Positions 15,431 to 23,815 of a stretch of 37,781 bases of DNA are shown here, piece by piece (position 1 is the first letter of the stretch; the number at the start of each line of letters is the position of its first letter). Position numbers and translations under genes: made by a program. The notes under the pieces were generated by a model. It did not search any database. It was given only the letters and a program-made list of their open reading frames with translations, and was not told the DNA's origin. Location: positions 1-37,781 of IMG/VR virus record IMGVR_UViG_3300046529_000553; one strand, written 5' to 3'. The stretch is from a virus.

Positions 15431-15805
15431 TTAATTCTCCGTGACCGCGTCTTGCAAGCCTTCCCACTTGACCGTGAACTTCGCCTCGGTCGTGTCGACT
15501 TCCTGCGCCTCCACCGTCCACATGTTGCGGCCGATGATCGTCTTGCCGTTTGCGAGCTCAAGAACGACCGTCACACTTCGCATTGCGTTGAACTGCGCGA
15601 GACTCAAGCCGCCGGAATCACGAATCGACGCGGAGATTGACGGCGCCTTCGGCTTTTCGCTGAAACCGTGCCCGGTGTCCTGTCCCTGCAGCGACTCCCG
15701 CGTCACGCGGCCGACGTCGTACTTCAGTTCGCCTTCGAGCTGATAGTTGACGCCGTCGACAGTGATATACGCGGTGCCGGCGATGAAATTCGAGTTGTTC
15801 GCCAT
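15431..15805 (-). CDS. Tail tube protein (Mu gp40 / M-like)
   Basis: 124 residues with the opening F-I-A-G-T-A-Y-I-T-V-D-G, then L-E-G-E-L-K-Y-D and the G-R-N-M-W-T-V-E-A-Q-E-V-D-T-T-E-A motif near the C-terminus. These match the Mu-type tail tube family, which stacks in hexameric rings as the DNA channel inside the sheath. Position after the sheath and before the chaperones fits. A terminator precedes the gene. Confidence 0.92.
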   Translation of the reverse strand: MANNSNFIAGTAYITVDGVNYQLEGELKYDVGRVTRESLQGQDTGHGFSEKPKAPSISASIRDSGGLSLAQFNAMRSVTVVLELANGKTIIGRNMWTVEAQEVDTTEAKFTVKWEGLQDAVTEN

Positions 15806-15821
15806 CGTTGGCTCTCCACAA

Positions 15822-15849
15822 ATGAAAAAGCCGCCCGGTTAGGGGCGGC
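15822..15849 (-). terminator. Intrinsic terminator between sheath and tube genes
   Basis: On the minus strand GCCGCCC (15849-15843) pairs with GGGCGGC (15836-15830) around a short loop, followed by TTTTT-CATTT. It is inside the late operon, 17 bases before the tube start codon, so it must be read through or act as an RNA processing or stabilising hairpin. Confidence 0.75.
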
Positions 15850-15869
15850 GCACAGCGTTGGCGAATTGC

Positions 15870-17363
15870 TTACGTCTGGCTCGTGGACAGGCGGAACTGC
15901 GCAAGCAGCGCGAAGATCCGCAACTGATTGATCAACGTGCCAGGCCAGAGGACATCGACGCGGTTCGGGTTCTGTGCGTTCTGCTCGACGATGATCGCTT
16001 GCGCGAACGCATCGCTGCCCTGCACATAGCCTTCGTACTCCATCGCCCGATACTCGGCGATCTGATCCGCCTTGATGATGTTCGGCGTCACGATGCCGGC
16101 ACCCGGACCGAAGCGCGTTCCGTTCGCGGCGAGCTTAACCCGCGCGTACTTCGACGTCACCAGGGTGCGGAGACGACGCAGCACATATGCGAGCAGGAAC
16201 ATCGTCTCGATTTCGAGATAGCTGTTGTCGGGCTGCCCGAACGCGTTGAGCTGATAGCTCGTGATCAAGTTTTCGATTGCGACCGTGCCATCCTGAGCCA
16301 CCGTGACCGTCGAGATGCCGTCGTACAACAGCGTGTTGCGCTGACTGAGGTTGAAGCGGGACTGCAACGGCGGCGCCAGCACGCCCGCCAGCGCGACGGT
16401 TTGCATCGGCACGCCAGGGTCGGCACGCACGCTAACAGCGGTCACCGCGGCCAGCGCGGCGGCCCACTGCCATGCCGGCGTCGGCGAGTCGTTGAAGCCC
16501 ATGATCGACTCGTGCTGATTGTTGCGCGACGTGCCGAACGTCGTGAGACCCGCCCAGGTGCTGCGGTACGCCACGAACACGTGGCCATATACCTGCTGCT
16601 GCCAGCTCCAGCGCCCCGTCGTGTCGTTCAAGAAGGCCTTGAGCGCGTCGAGCGACGTCGCGTCCGTGAACGCGCAGGCGATGAAGTCAAACGGCATGTC
16701 TTGCAGATTGCCGAGCGCCGTGGTCAGCGTTGGATTCGTCGCGCCGCTGGCCATCGCCGTGATCGTCGCAGCGAGACCCGTCGGCAGCGCTTCACCTGCG
16801 GGCGTGCCCTGATAGTTGAAGCGGATGTCGATGTCGTTGCCGACCAGCCCTTTGTTGTCGGCCGTCAGCGTCACCGTGCTCGTCGACGCCGATGCGGTCA
16901 CGGGCATCGCCGGGATCAGGTTGATGGCGGCAGCAACAGCCGTCGCAATCTGCGCGGTCGTCTGGCCGGAAGTGACCGGAACGGTGACCAGTTGACCGGC
17001 GATGTACAGCGAGATCGTGCCGTTGGCCGTCGGCGCCGACGTGAACGCGATCGTTCCGGTCGCCGCAACCGCGCCGGCAGCATCCTGTACCGGCAGATAC
17101 CAGAGCTCGCCGAACTGGTCATTCTGGCGATACGCAGCGGTCATGAGCGCGAGCACCGAGTTCGCGCCTGCCTGCACGTTTGCATCGCCTGTGCCCGACG
17201 AGATGAGGGGCACGTTCGGCGTTGCCGCGCCGGCCGACGTCATCGGACCGATGAGCAGGGCGCGCTGGTTCGCGACCGCCGAGTTAGCGTGCGAATTGTC
17301 GATCTCAGCGAAGAACAGCGGCGTGCGCAGGTTCTGCGGGATCTGCTTGAACGGAATGGTCAT
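15870..17363 (-). CDS. Tail sheath protein (Mu gp39 / L-like)
   Basis: 497 residues. The start has I-P-Q-N-L-R-T-P-L-F-F-A-E-I-D-N-S, the middle includes Y-G-H-V-F-V-A-Y-R-S and A-A-A-L-A-A-V-T-A-V, and the C-terminal third has Y-D-G-I-S-T-V, then Y-L-E-I-E-T-M-F-L-L-A-Y-V-L-R-R and A-N-G-T-R-F-G-P-G. These are characteristic of Mu-type contractile sheath proteins. The subunits form the outer helical sleeve that shortens to drive the tube into the cell. The start overlaps the DUF2635 stop (ATGA). Confidence 0.95.
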   Translation of the reverse strand: MTIPFKQIPQNLRTPLFFAEIDNSHANSAVANQRALLIGPMTSAGAATPNVPLISSGTGDANVQAGANSVLALMTAAYRQNDQFGELWYLPVQDAAGAVAATGTIAFTSAPTANGTISLYIAGQLVTVPVTSGQTTAQIATAVAAAINLIPAMPVTASASTSTVTLTADNKGLVGNDIDIRFNYQGTPAGEALPTGLAATITAMASGATNPTLTTALGNLQDMPFDFIACAFTDATSLDALKAFLNDTTGRWSWQQQVYGHVFVAYRSTWAGLTTFGTSRNNQHESIMGFNDSPTPAWQWAAALAAVTAVSVRADPGVPMQTVALAGVLAPPLQSRFNLSQRNTLLYDGISTVTVAQDGTVAIENLITSYQLNAFGQPDNSYLEIETMFLLAYVLRRLRTLVTSKYARVKLAANGTRFGPGAGIVTPNIIKADQIAEYRAMEYEGYVQGSDAFAQAIIVEQNAQNPNRVDVLWPGTLINQLRIFALLAQFRLSTSQT

Positions 17364-17548
17364 TCTGCGTCACTCCCCGACTGCTTCGGCGCGGGCAGAG
17401 CCGCGGTGTCCGCGAGAACGACGTCGCCGTCATTGAGCACGCGGGTCCAGAAGATGTCGCCATCCGGCACTTCGATGCCTTCGGGCGGCAGCAACTGCTT
17501 CGTAACCGGATGCCGCACTACGAGGCCCGGTGCAGGTTTGACGATCAT
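17360..17548 (-). CDS. DUF2635 protein (Mu gp38-like)
   Basis: 62 residues, opening M-I-V-K-P-A-P-G-L-V-V-R-H-P, with L-L-P-P-E-G-I-E-V-P at about 19-28 and W-T-R-V-L-N-D-G-D-V-V near the end. This is the DUF2635 pattern, a small protein always encoded just before the sheath in Mu-type tails. Its molecular role is not known; coupling to the sheath by an ATGA overlap suggests matched expression. Confidence 0.88.
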   Translation of the reverse strand: MIVKPAPGLVVRHPVTKQLLPPEGIEVPDGDIFWTRVLNDGDVVLADTAALPAPKQSGSDAE

Positions 17549-17557
17549 TCGTCGCTC

Positions 17558-18163
17558 CTATTGAGGAAATTGAACGTTGACCTGCCCTTCCGAGCGCCCG
17601 TCAGGACCCTGCATGCGCGGGGCTGGAGTGACAGCGTCAGGGAATGGTGGGTCCGGATAGGTGCCGTTCGGATCGGCGACGTCCGTAAGGTCGGCCGTTA
17701 GGTTCATCGCGAGCAGCTGGGTATTGATGTCTGGCACGAACGTCTCGAAGAACTCGATACCCAGAAGGATCGAGATCCCGCCGACGTGCGGCGCACCCTC
17801 GGCATTCACATCCGTCTCGGTGTCGCAGAACGCGAAGTCCTGCACGATCTGCCGAAGCGGAATGCTCTTGAAGATCGCCTCTTCGATTTGCGCGCCGAGT
17901 GTCTCGACAGCAGACAAAGCCGCCGGGCCGGAAACCGCAGACACCTCGGCCTTGATCTCGAACGCCGCGACAGTCGTGAACGACGTCTGCCCGTTTCGCC
18001 CGGTCGACTGCTTGCGCTCCTTCGCCTGCCGCAGCTTTATCGCTGGCAGCTTCGGCGCCGGCACATTCCAATCGCCGGGCGAATACACCGTCACGCCCGA
18101 GATCGTCTGCAAGATCGACAGCAGCACGCCGCGAAGCTGCGCGCGTCCGGTTTGATCAGGCAT
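17558..18163 (-). CDS. Tail completion protein candidate (Mu gp37-like)
   Basis: 201 residues. The middle carries F-E-I-K-A-E-V-S-A, then G-A-Q-I-E-E-A-I-F-K-S and F-E-T-F-V-P-D-I-N near 135-150. This pattern and the position just before DUF2635 suggest the Mu gp37 / tail terminator group, which caps the tail tube and sheath before joining the head. The C-terminal 40 residues are Pro-rich. Alternative: a different minor tail protein. Its start overlaps the preceding connector gene by 8 bases. Confidence 0.55.
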   Translation of the reverse strand: MPDQTGRAQLRGVLLSILQTISGVTVYSPGDWNVPAPKLPAIKLRQAKERKQSTGRNGQTSFTTVAAFEIKAEVSAVSGPAALSAVETLGAQIEEAIFKSIPLRQIVQDFAFCDTETDVNAEGAPHVGGISILLGIEFFETFVPDINTQLLAMNLTADLTDVADPNGTYPDPPFPDAVTPAPRMQGPDGRSEGQVNVQFPQ

Positions 18164-18494
18164 CGGTCTGTCCTGGAACGTTGAGCATCAGGCGGCCGCC
18201 GCCGTGGCCGTCGAGATGAACCTCGCGCACCTGCCACTGCTCGCCCGTCTTGTTGATCATCAGCGTGTCGTACTGCTGCGGCTCGATGGGGAACTGCGAA
18301 AGCTGAATCCCGACCGTCGGCTGCTGCGTGACGACCGTCGACCCAGTCACCGGATCGACGCCGAAGAACGCCTTGTCGTAAGCGCCCGTGATCTGGAACG
18401 AGCCACCGTCACCCGGCATGTAGGTAATCGCCGTCCCGAACTGCGCCATCAAAGGACCGAGGATCTTGCCGTCGACGATGTCGTCCCAGTCCAT
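18156..18494 (-). CDS. Head-tail joining protein (lambda FII-like)
   Basis: 112 residues with W-D-D-I-V-D near the start, a Y-D-K-A-F-F-G-V-D-P segment, then Q-P-T-V-G-I-Q-L-S-Q-F-P and D-T-L-M-I-N-K-T-G-E-Q-W-Q-V-R-E-V near the end. This looks like the lambda FII / phage-attachment family, small beta-barrel proteins that form the site on the head where the tail docks. It lies right at the head/tail junction of the map, which supports the role. Confidence 0.65.
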   Translation of the reverse strand: MDWDDIVDGKILGPLMAQFGTAITYMPGDGGSFQITGAYDKAFFGVDPVTGSTVVTQQPTVGIQLSQFPIEPQQYDTLMINKTGEQWQVREVHLDGHGGGRLMLNVPGQTDA

Positions 18495-18497
18495 CGA

Positions 18498-18749
18498 TTA
18501 CTCCGACTCGTTGATCGACACCTGGCCGCCGGTGATCTGCGCACCTTCCAGCTTCACCTCCTCGACCTTTTCGGGGACGAGGTAGCCAAGCTCACGCAGA
18601 CGGACCGCTTCGGATTCCGGCAGGCGCACTTTCTGACCAGCCGTCTTGATCACATCAACGACTTCGGGGCTTTCTTTGCTGCCGGTGAGGATGCGATCGT
18701 GAACGGTACGATTGCGCGCGACGACTGCTTCGATGAGTTTTTCAGCCAT
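18498..18749 (-). CDS. Small unknown protein between capsid and connector genes
   Basis: 83 residues from the second of two adjacent ATGs (18752 and 18749); GAGGT lies 6 bases before the second. No recognised domain. The central part reads K-V-R-L-P-E-S-E-A-V-R-L-R-E-L-G-Y-L-V, suggesting two helices with a short turn, followed by an acidic tail. In lambda this slot holds FI, involved in DNA packaging. Location suggests a head-completion role, but there is no sequence match I can point to. Confidence 0.5.
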   Translation of the reverse strand: MAEKLIEAVVARNRTVHDRILTGSKESPEVVDVIKTAGQKVRLPESEAVRLRELGYLVPEKVEEVKLEGAQITGGQVSINESE

Positions 18750-18757
18750 CATTCACC

Positions 18758-19804
18758 TCACGCGACGGTCGCGGCGAGCGCAGCGTTGACGCGGCTCGGG
18801 ATGATGATCGGAGCCGATTGCATCATCAGGAAACGCTGAGCCGGATCATCCTTCAACCACGTCTTCGGCGCGAACGGCAGCGACGCATAGTTGAACGCCG
18901 GGTCTATGATTTGACCGAACGCACGCGTGCCGTCGAGATCGGGGCCCGTCATGATCAGAGAGCCGTCCGGCAGCATCGGCTGCTCGACGTTGTTGTCGTC
19001 GACGTACCAGTCGTTGTAGAGCCAGAGGTTGTACTGGCCCCACACGCCCTTCGAGACGGCGCCACGCTGGATCTGCGCGCCGACATTCACGACGTTGCCA
19101 TTCTGGCCCAGCGCCGGGTAGTAGATCGCGCCCTTCAGCGTCGGGTCGAGCTTGAACCCGCCCCACGCCTTCGGGGTGAAGATGATGTCCGTCGCCACCG
19201 CGCCCGACGACTTCAGGATCTGTTGCTGCCACGTCTCGATGTTTCCGGTCGGATTTGCCGTACCAGCGGTGATGTTCGCAGCCGTCCACTGCGCACCGCC
19301 GGTCAACGCGATCGTCAGCGAACCGTCGCGACCGAAGTCGATGACGGTCGTCGGGAAGCCTTCACCGGAAACGGTGAGCGTCCCCGTCACGAGCACCTGT
19401 GCAGCCATCCATTCCATACGGCGCGTCAGCATGTCGATCTGGTCGTTGAGCTCGAACTCGAGGTTCATTTGCTCGCGGACTTCCGGCGTCAAGTCGCCGC
19501 CGATGCGCTCGCCGATCATGCGACGGACCGGCCTGCGCAGATCGGGCGCGCGCTTGTCCTTGATGTACGGCGGCTTGAACGTGTTCGTCTGATAGCGGCG
19601 GCTCTCGACGAGTTTGCCTTCGACGAGCGGCGAGCAGAACGGGGACATACGGCGCTTGCCGACATCCACGTCGATCGAGACAAACTCGCTGTCCGCCGCG
19701 ATCATGTTCGTGAAGAACCTGTCGAGCAGCCAGCTCTGCGCCATCTTCAGGTTCTGCACAACCCCGATCAGGGTGTTCGTGTCATAAATCAGGTTTCCGG
19801 GCAT
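18758..19804 (-). CDS. Major capsid protein (lambda E family)
   Basis: 348 residues with a GGAGAGAG site. The opening has D-T-N-T-L-I-G-V-V, then F-F-T-N-M-I at 30-35 and F-V-S-I-D-V-D-V-G-K-R-R-M-S-P-F-C-S-P at about 42-60. F-K-P-P-Y-I-K-D-K and a long C-terminal region with I-I-D-P-A-F-N-Y-A-S-L-P-F-A follow. All match the lambda E-type capsid family. Hundreds of copies form the head shell. Length is close to lambda E (341). It follows a terminator and the decoration gene. Confidence 0.95.
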   Translation of the reverse strand: MPGNLIYDTNTLIGVVQNLKMAQSWLLDRFFTNMIAADSEFVSIDVDVGKRRMSPFCSPLVEGKLVESRRYQTNTFKPPYIKDKRAPDLRRPVRRMIGERIGGDLTPEVREQMNLEFELNDQIDMLTRRMEWMAAQVLVTGTLTVSGEGFPTTVIDFGRDGSLTIALTGGAQWTAANITAGTANPTGNIETWQQQILKSSGAVATDIIFTPKAWGGFKLDPTLKGAIYYPALGQNGNVVNVGAQIQRGAVSKGVWGQYNLWLYNDWYVDDNNVEQPMLPDGSLIMTGPDLDGTRAFGQIIDPAFNYASLPFAPKTWLKDDPAQRFLMMQSAPIIIPSRVNAALAATVA

Positions 19805-19832
19805 TGCTCTCTCCGAGTGTGTGGCCCAAATG

Positions 19833-19857
19833 AAAAAGCCCCGCTCAGCGGCGGGGC
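19833..19857 (-). terminator. Intrinsic terminator between decoration and capsid genes
   Basis: On the minus strand GCCCCGC (19857-19851) pairs with GCGGGGC (19844-19838) around a 6-base loop, then TTTTT. It is 28 bases before the capsid start, again inside the late operon. Confidence 0.75.
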
Positions 19858-19881
19858 CTTCGCATCAGTTCAGTTGAGGGT

Positions 19882-20295
19882 TTAGCTCGGGTCAGCAGCC
19901 GAGACCGAGGACTTGAGGTGGATGCCCAGCGGACGCAGCGCGTCCTGAGCGGCCGTCGACGTGATACCCGTGCCGAGCGTGACCGCGTTGACGTTGAACT
20001 CGCCTTCGAGATACACGCCCGCGACCACATCGCCGCCGCTGCCGTCCGCGTAATCGGCCAGGATCGCCGTCGGCGTCTGGCTGCCATCGGACGAGGCCGA
20101 GAGAGCGACCGTGTACTTGCCGTTTGCCGTGATCTTGCCGAGCACCGTGCCGCGCGCGAACGGGCCGCCGGTGATCGTGACGTTGCGGGTGACGAGTTGC
20201 TTCGGACCCGCGATAAGCTGATCGGGAACGAAGGTTTGTGCGGATGCCGACGGGACTTGGGGGTTCTCCCCGACCGTGGTAGGAGTCAAAGCCAT
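19882..20295 (-). CDS. Head decoration protein (lambda D family)
   Basis: 137 residues from the ATG at 20295 (GGAGAAA site); a longer Arg-rich upstream reading is rejected. It contains F-V-P-D-Q-L-I-A-G, then G-P-F-A-R-G-T-V-L-G-K-I at about 44-55 and A-I-L-A-D-Y-A-D-G-S-G-G near 78-90, with V-Y-L-E-G-E-F-N close behind. These are hallmarks of lambda gpD-type proteins. They trim the capsid surface as trimers and stabilise the DNA-filled head. It lies between scaffold and capsid genes as in lambda. Confidence 0.9.
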   Translation of the reverse strand: MALTPTTVGENPQVPSASAQTFVPDQLIAGPKQLVTRNVTITGGPFARGTVLGKITANGKYTVALSASSDGSQTPTAILADYADGSGGDVVAGVYLEGEFNVNAVTLGTGITSTAAQDALRPLGIHLKSSVSAADPS

Positions 20296-20323
20296 CTGAG
20301 TTTCTCCGGGGTTTGGGGAGGGG

Positions 20324-20950
20324 TTAGATCTCGCCGCGGCGCAGCTTGCCTGCCGCAACAATTCGTTCTGCCAGCGATGGTTCAGCCGCTGCTGCTGCGG
20401 TCGCGCCAGGGTTCGCCGGGCGTGCGTGCGACATACGCTCATCCAGCGACGGCTTACGTTGTGTCGGCACGGTCGCCACCGGCCGGTCTTCAGCCCCGAC
20501 CGCAAGCGCGTTGATTGCTTGCGCAGCCGACATGTTCGTGTCGAATGCGAAGGCGCATGCCTGCTTCACCATGCCGCTCTTGATGCCGGCCGCAACGATC
20601 GCGGCACAGCGCACGCGCTCGCGCTGGCGCGCGCCTTGCGCGCGACCCGCACGCTTGCCTTCTTCCTTGTCGTCTTTGTCGTCCGCTTCGGCGTCGACAT
20701 CGTCGTCGTTTTCTTCGGCACGCTTGGCCTCTTTGTCTTTCTCGTCCTGCTCGGCCTTGCGCGCTTCCTCGTCCTTCTTGTCCTGCTCTTCCATGCGCTT
20801 GGCATAGTCGTCGTCGGATTCGCCTTCGCGCTGCTTGCGATCGTCCTCTTCTTCCGCGCGGGCCGCCGCGCTCGGCGACGATGCGGACGTGCTCGGCAGC
20901 CCGAGGAAATGGGCGAACGGCATCGCGCTCGCGATCTTCGAGAGCTTCAT
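20324..20950 (-). CDS. Capsid scaffold-like acidic coiled-coil protein (Nu3-type)
   Basis: 208 residues. Residues about 30-100 are extremely charged (Asp, Glu, Lys, Arg), with E-R-V-R-C-A-A-I-V-A near 110-120 and F-D-T-N-M-S-A-A-Q-A-I-N-A at about 135-148. The C-terminal region has S-L-D-E-R-M and ends in basic residues. This composition and the slot between protease and decoration genes suggest the lambda Nu3 scaffold, which guides capsid assembly and is then degraded. In lambda, Nu3 is nested in the protease gene; here it is a separate gene. AAGGGAAG precedes the ATG. Confidence 0.7.
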   Translation of the reverse strand: MKLSKIASAMPFAHFLGLPSTSASSPSAAARAEEEDDRKQREGESDDDYAKRMEEQDKKDEEARKAEQDEKDKEAKRAEENDDDVDAEADDKDDKEEGKRAGRAQGARQRERVRCAAIVAAGIKSGMVKQACAFAFDTNMSAAQAINALAVGAEDRPVATVPTQRKPSLDERMSHARPANPGATAAAAAEPSLAERIVAAGKLRRGEI

Positions 20951-20976
20951 TTGATAGCTTCCCTTGAGTAAGAAAT

Positions 20977-21861
20977 TTAAGACCGGATCGACTGGATCAG
21001 GGCTCGAAACGCGGCATCGGGCGCCGCCACTTCATCCGCCAACCCCAAGGCGACACCCTTGTCACCCATGAATGTGGCGGCTTGCGTATCGCGCACCGTG
21101 GCGGCCGCGATATTCCGGTTACGGGCGACTGTTTCAACGAACAATTCACCCATCGTGTTGATGTCCGCCTGGAAGCGCGCCAGCGCATCGGGCGCGAGCG
21201 GGATCTCAGAATGGCCGTCGGCTTTGTAATCCCCGTAGGTGATGAACGTCACTTTCATCCCGGCCTTCGACAGCGCTTCAGACAGATCCACGTGCGCGCA
21301 GATCACGCCGATGCTTCCAACGCCGCCGGTACGCGGCACGATGATGCGATCCGCGGCGCTCGCGATCGCATACGCAGCGCTGTAGGCCGACTCGTTGAGA
21401 ATCGACCAGATCGGCTTTACCCCTCGCGCGCCGTGGATCATGTCGACGAGATCGAAGCATCCGGCCACTTCGCCGCCAGGCGAGTCGATGTCGAGCGCGA
21501 TGGCTCGCACATCGGGGTCGTCGAGGGCCATCAGCAAATTCTGGCGAATTCCGTCGTATCCCGACATGCCGCTGTACGGGCGCAGCGAACCGAGCTTCTG
21601 AACAAGCGTGCCCTGAACCTCGATGACCGCAACGCCGCCGACGTTGTCGTACCCGGCGCGCGGCGTGCGCCCCGGTTCCGCAAAGCCATACTCGTCGTCT
21701 TCCATCGCCATCGGGACGATGCCCGTCCCGTCGAGCCTCACCATGCCGCCAATGCCAAGCCGATCCGCGAGCGCAGCCACCACGATCTCCGCCTTGCGCG
21801 GATGAATGGCGACGGGCGTGTTGAACATCCGCGTCGCCAGTCGTGGGAGAAGGTTGTTCAT
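20977..21861 (-). CDS. Head maturation protease, S49 family (lambda C-like)
   Basis: 294 residues from the ATG at 21861, which overlaps the portal stop by ATGA. The S49 core includes I-A-L-D-I-D-S-P-G-G at about 121-130. The nucleophile is probably S161 in the E-S-A-Y-S-A-A-Y stretch, and the base K213 in Y-K-A-D-G. The S-K spacing of 52 equals that of lambda C (S166/K218). It would process scaffold and head proteins inside the procapsid. The longer reading from 22266 is out of frame with the portal and rejected. Lambda C carries Nu3 in its C-terminus; this protein lacks that extension. Confidence 0.92.
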   Translation of the reverse strand: MNNLLPRLATRMFNTPVAIHPRKAEIVVAALADRLGIGGMVRLDGTGIVPMAMEDDEYGFAEPGRTPRAGYDNVGGVAVIEVQGTLVQKLGSLRPYSGMSGYDGIRQNLLMALDDPDVRAIALDIDSPGGEVAGCFDLVDMIHGARGVKPIWSILNESAYSAAYAIASAADRIIVPRTGGVGSIGVICAHVDLSEALSKAGMKVTFITYGDYKADGHSEIPLAPDALARFQADINTMGELFVETVARNRNIAAATVRDTQAATFMGDKGVALGLADEVAAPDAAFRALIQSIRS

Positions 21862-23519
21862 TGAGCCTTGGGTTCCTGTGTGACCTCGTCCGCCGTCGCG
21901 TCGTCTTTCAGCGTCGAGGGAAGAGGAATTCCGCGATCCTTGAAATACTGGATCTCGATTGCGCGCTGGTCGATGTTGTCGCGCCAATCGTTGCCCGACA
22001 GCTGGGCCGATTCGTCTTCGAGCGTCGACAGCCCCGACTCGATTCCGAGCGCCGCACCCTGACGTTCTTTCATCGGATCGACATATCCCCGGCCCGGACC
22101 GATCCACCACGCACGGGTATATGCTGCGCGTGCCATCGCGAACTCGGGCGCTCCCGACGGAAGCGGAAGCTCGCCGATGTCCATCATTTCCTCGACCATC
22201 GCGCAAAGAATCGGCTGCCCGAATCCTCGACCGAAGTCGCTGCGGCGCCGATCGAACGTCTTCCACGCCTCGAGCGCAGCAGCGCGGTATGAGGAGTAGT
22301 TCACATCCGCCCAGTTCTGCGTGATCTGCTGCGCCGACATGCCGGTGCCCGCCGCGACATTGCGCAGCATGGCGTTCTCGAACTCGGCGAAGTTTCCAGC
22401 GGGGCGAGTCGCCGACACCGTGTTGATCGTCTCGCCAGGGAATAGGATCGGCAATCGCGCGCCGCCAAGACGGAGATCCGTCTTGTCGTGGAACTCAGTT
22501 CGGGCGTCCTGATAGCCGTTGTATCCTTCGACCGCCTCTTCACCATCGCCAAGAGCCTCGGTGACGAGCTGCTTGTCGAACGGGCTCGTGACGTAAGCGC
22601 CGAAGATCGCATTGATGATCGCTGCGTCGAGCTCGGTGCCGTCGTACTTGATCAGCATCTTCAGCCGCTGTAGCACAGGCGTCAGGATGCCCGCGCCACC
22701 GCGATGCTGCGACGCCCGGTCGAAGTCGTAGTCATGGACGACGATCGGCCGACCCCAATCGGTTTCGGCGGCGATCCGCTCCCACGTCACCTGCTTTCCG
22801 CCACTGAACCAGTCGCCTTGATGCGCCTTGCGGATGTGATAAGCGACGGGCGCGCCGTATTCGTCCACCTCAACGCCGCCGCGCATCGTCTGGCGGTCGA
22901 AATTCTGCTGCGGGTTCGAGAGGCGGTCCGGGTCGATCAGTTGCAGCACGGTCGCGTAGCGCGCGCCGCGCGGCAGCCGCTCGGGCATCCACTGGAGGAT
23001 GGCGAGCGCGTCGCCGTCGACGATCTTGTGGCGGAAGGCCAAGCGCATCATCTGCGGAATCGTCAGCTTGCGCTGAGCGTCACAGAAATGCGCCGGATCT
23101 TCCGACCACGTGCGCCAACCCGCCTCGAGCGCACGGCCAAACTCGTCTGCCCAAACGTGATCGAACTTCTTATTGGCTGTCATCGCTGCGAGCGCGCGGT
23201 AATCCGGCTTCGAGATCGGCCGGAAGTCCGCGCCGATCACGTTGTCGAGCGTGCGCGTGACCGCCGCAGATGCCCACCCGTCGTTGCGCACCAGATCGCG
23301 CACGCGCGACACGATGCGGTCTCGATACGGGTTGAGCTCGCCATCCGGTGACCAGAGCACCGGATTCCAGTCGCGCATATGCTGGCTGGACATGTCCGCC
23401 GCATCGAATGCGCTGGTGCTGCCGTATCCGCTATAACTGCCGTTCAGCGCGAGCGCACGGCTCTTGCGCTCCGGCAGCGGCTTCCCGTCCGGACCAAGTA
23501 GCTGTACGTTCGATTCCAT
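21858..23519 (-). CDS. Portal protein (lambda B family)
   Basis: 553 residues. Key stretches include W-N-P-V-L-W-S-P-D-G-E-L-N-P-Y at about 51-65, R-V-R-D-L-V-R-N-D-G-W-A near 72-83, L-D-N-V-I-G-A-D-F-R-P, and later Y-S-S-Y-R-A-A-A-L-E-A-W-K. All match the lambda B-type portal family. Twelve copies form the ring where DNA enters and the tail attaches. Length is near lambda B (533). It starts 3 bases after gpW and overlaps the protease by 4 bases. Confidence 0.94.
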   Translation of the reverse strand: MESNVQLLGPDGKPLPERKSRALALNGSYSGYGSTSAFDAADMSSQHMRDWNPVLWSPDGELNPYRDRIVSRVRDLVRNDGWASAAVTRTLDNVIGADFRPISKPDYRALAAMTANKKFDHVWADEFGRALEAGWRTWSEDPAHFCDAQRKLTIPQMMRLAFRHKIVDGDALAILQWMPERLPRGARYATVLQLIDPDRLSNPQQNFDRQTMRGGVEVDEYGAPVAYHIRKAHQGDWFSGGKQVTWERIAAETDWGRPIVVHDYDFDRASQHRGGAGILTPVLQRLKMLIKYDGTELDAAIINAIFGAYVTSPFDKQLVTEALGDGEEAVEGYNGYQDARTEFHDKTDLRLGGARLPILFPGETINTVSATRPAGNFAEFENAMLRNVAAGTGMSAQQITQNWADVNYSSYRAAALEAWKTFDRRRSDFGRGFGQPILCAMVEEMMDIGELPLPSGAPEFAMARAAYTRAWWIGPGRGYVDPMKERQGAALGIESGLSTLEDESAQLSGNDWRDNIDQRAIEIQYFKDRGIPLPSTLKDDATADEVTQEPKAQ

Positions 23520-23522
23520 GCG

Positions 23523-23798
23523 TTATCGCCGTGTGAAGGTGATTCGGTTTGCTCTGCGAGGCGAGTCGACGATGCCAAGCTGCGCCTGCATCAACTGGAT
23601 CGCTGCGGCCAGTTCCGCGAGGTTTGCGCGCGTGTACGTCACCGACCTTGTGCCGTCTCCCTGCGTGTATGAGTAAGACTCGCCCTGCGCGCCGGTCGAC
23701 AACTGGATGTAGATCTGCTGCGCATTGGCAAGTGACTGCCGCAGCGCCGTCTGATCCATACCAGCCAATAAGCTGCGGCTCGGGTCAAAGCATCGCAA
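23523..23798 (-). CDS. Head-tail joining protein (lambda W-like)
   Basis: Ninety-one residues from a TTG at 23798, which has AGGAGAA 5 bases upstream; the ATG at 23759 has no ribosome site and would give 78 residues. The core runs L-A-N-A-Q-Q-I-Y-I-Q-L, then Y-S-Y-T-Q-G-D-G-T-R-S-V-T-Y-T-R and L-A-E-L-A-A-A-I-Q. This fits gpW's helix-hairpin-helix design. gpW seals the portal after packaging. It lies between terminase and portal, as in lambda. Confidence 0.82.
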   Translation of the reverse strand: MRCFDPSRSLLAGMDQTALRQSLANAQQIYIQLSTGAQGESYSYTQGDGTRSVTYTRANLAELAAAIQLMQAQLGIVDSPRRANRITFTRR

Positions 23799-23815
23799 AA
23801 TTCTTCTCCTATGCT

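Noticed and set aside
20296-20505. Longer start for the decoration protein (Arg-rich upstream segment)
   Set aside because: It overlaps the scaffold gene out of frame and a good ribosome site favours 20295.
21862-22266. Extra 135 residues before the S49 protease
   Set aside because: Out of frame over the portal gene with shadow-type composition; ATGA overlap start is better.
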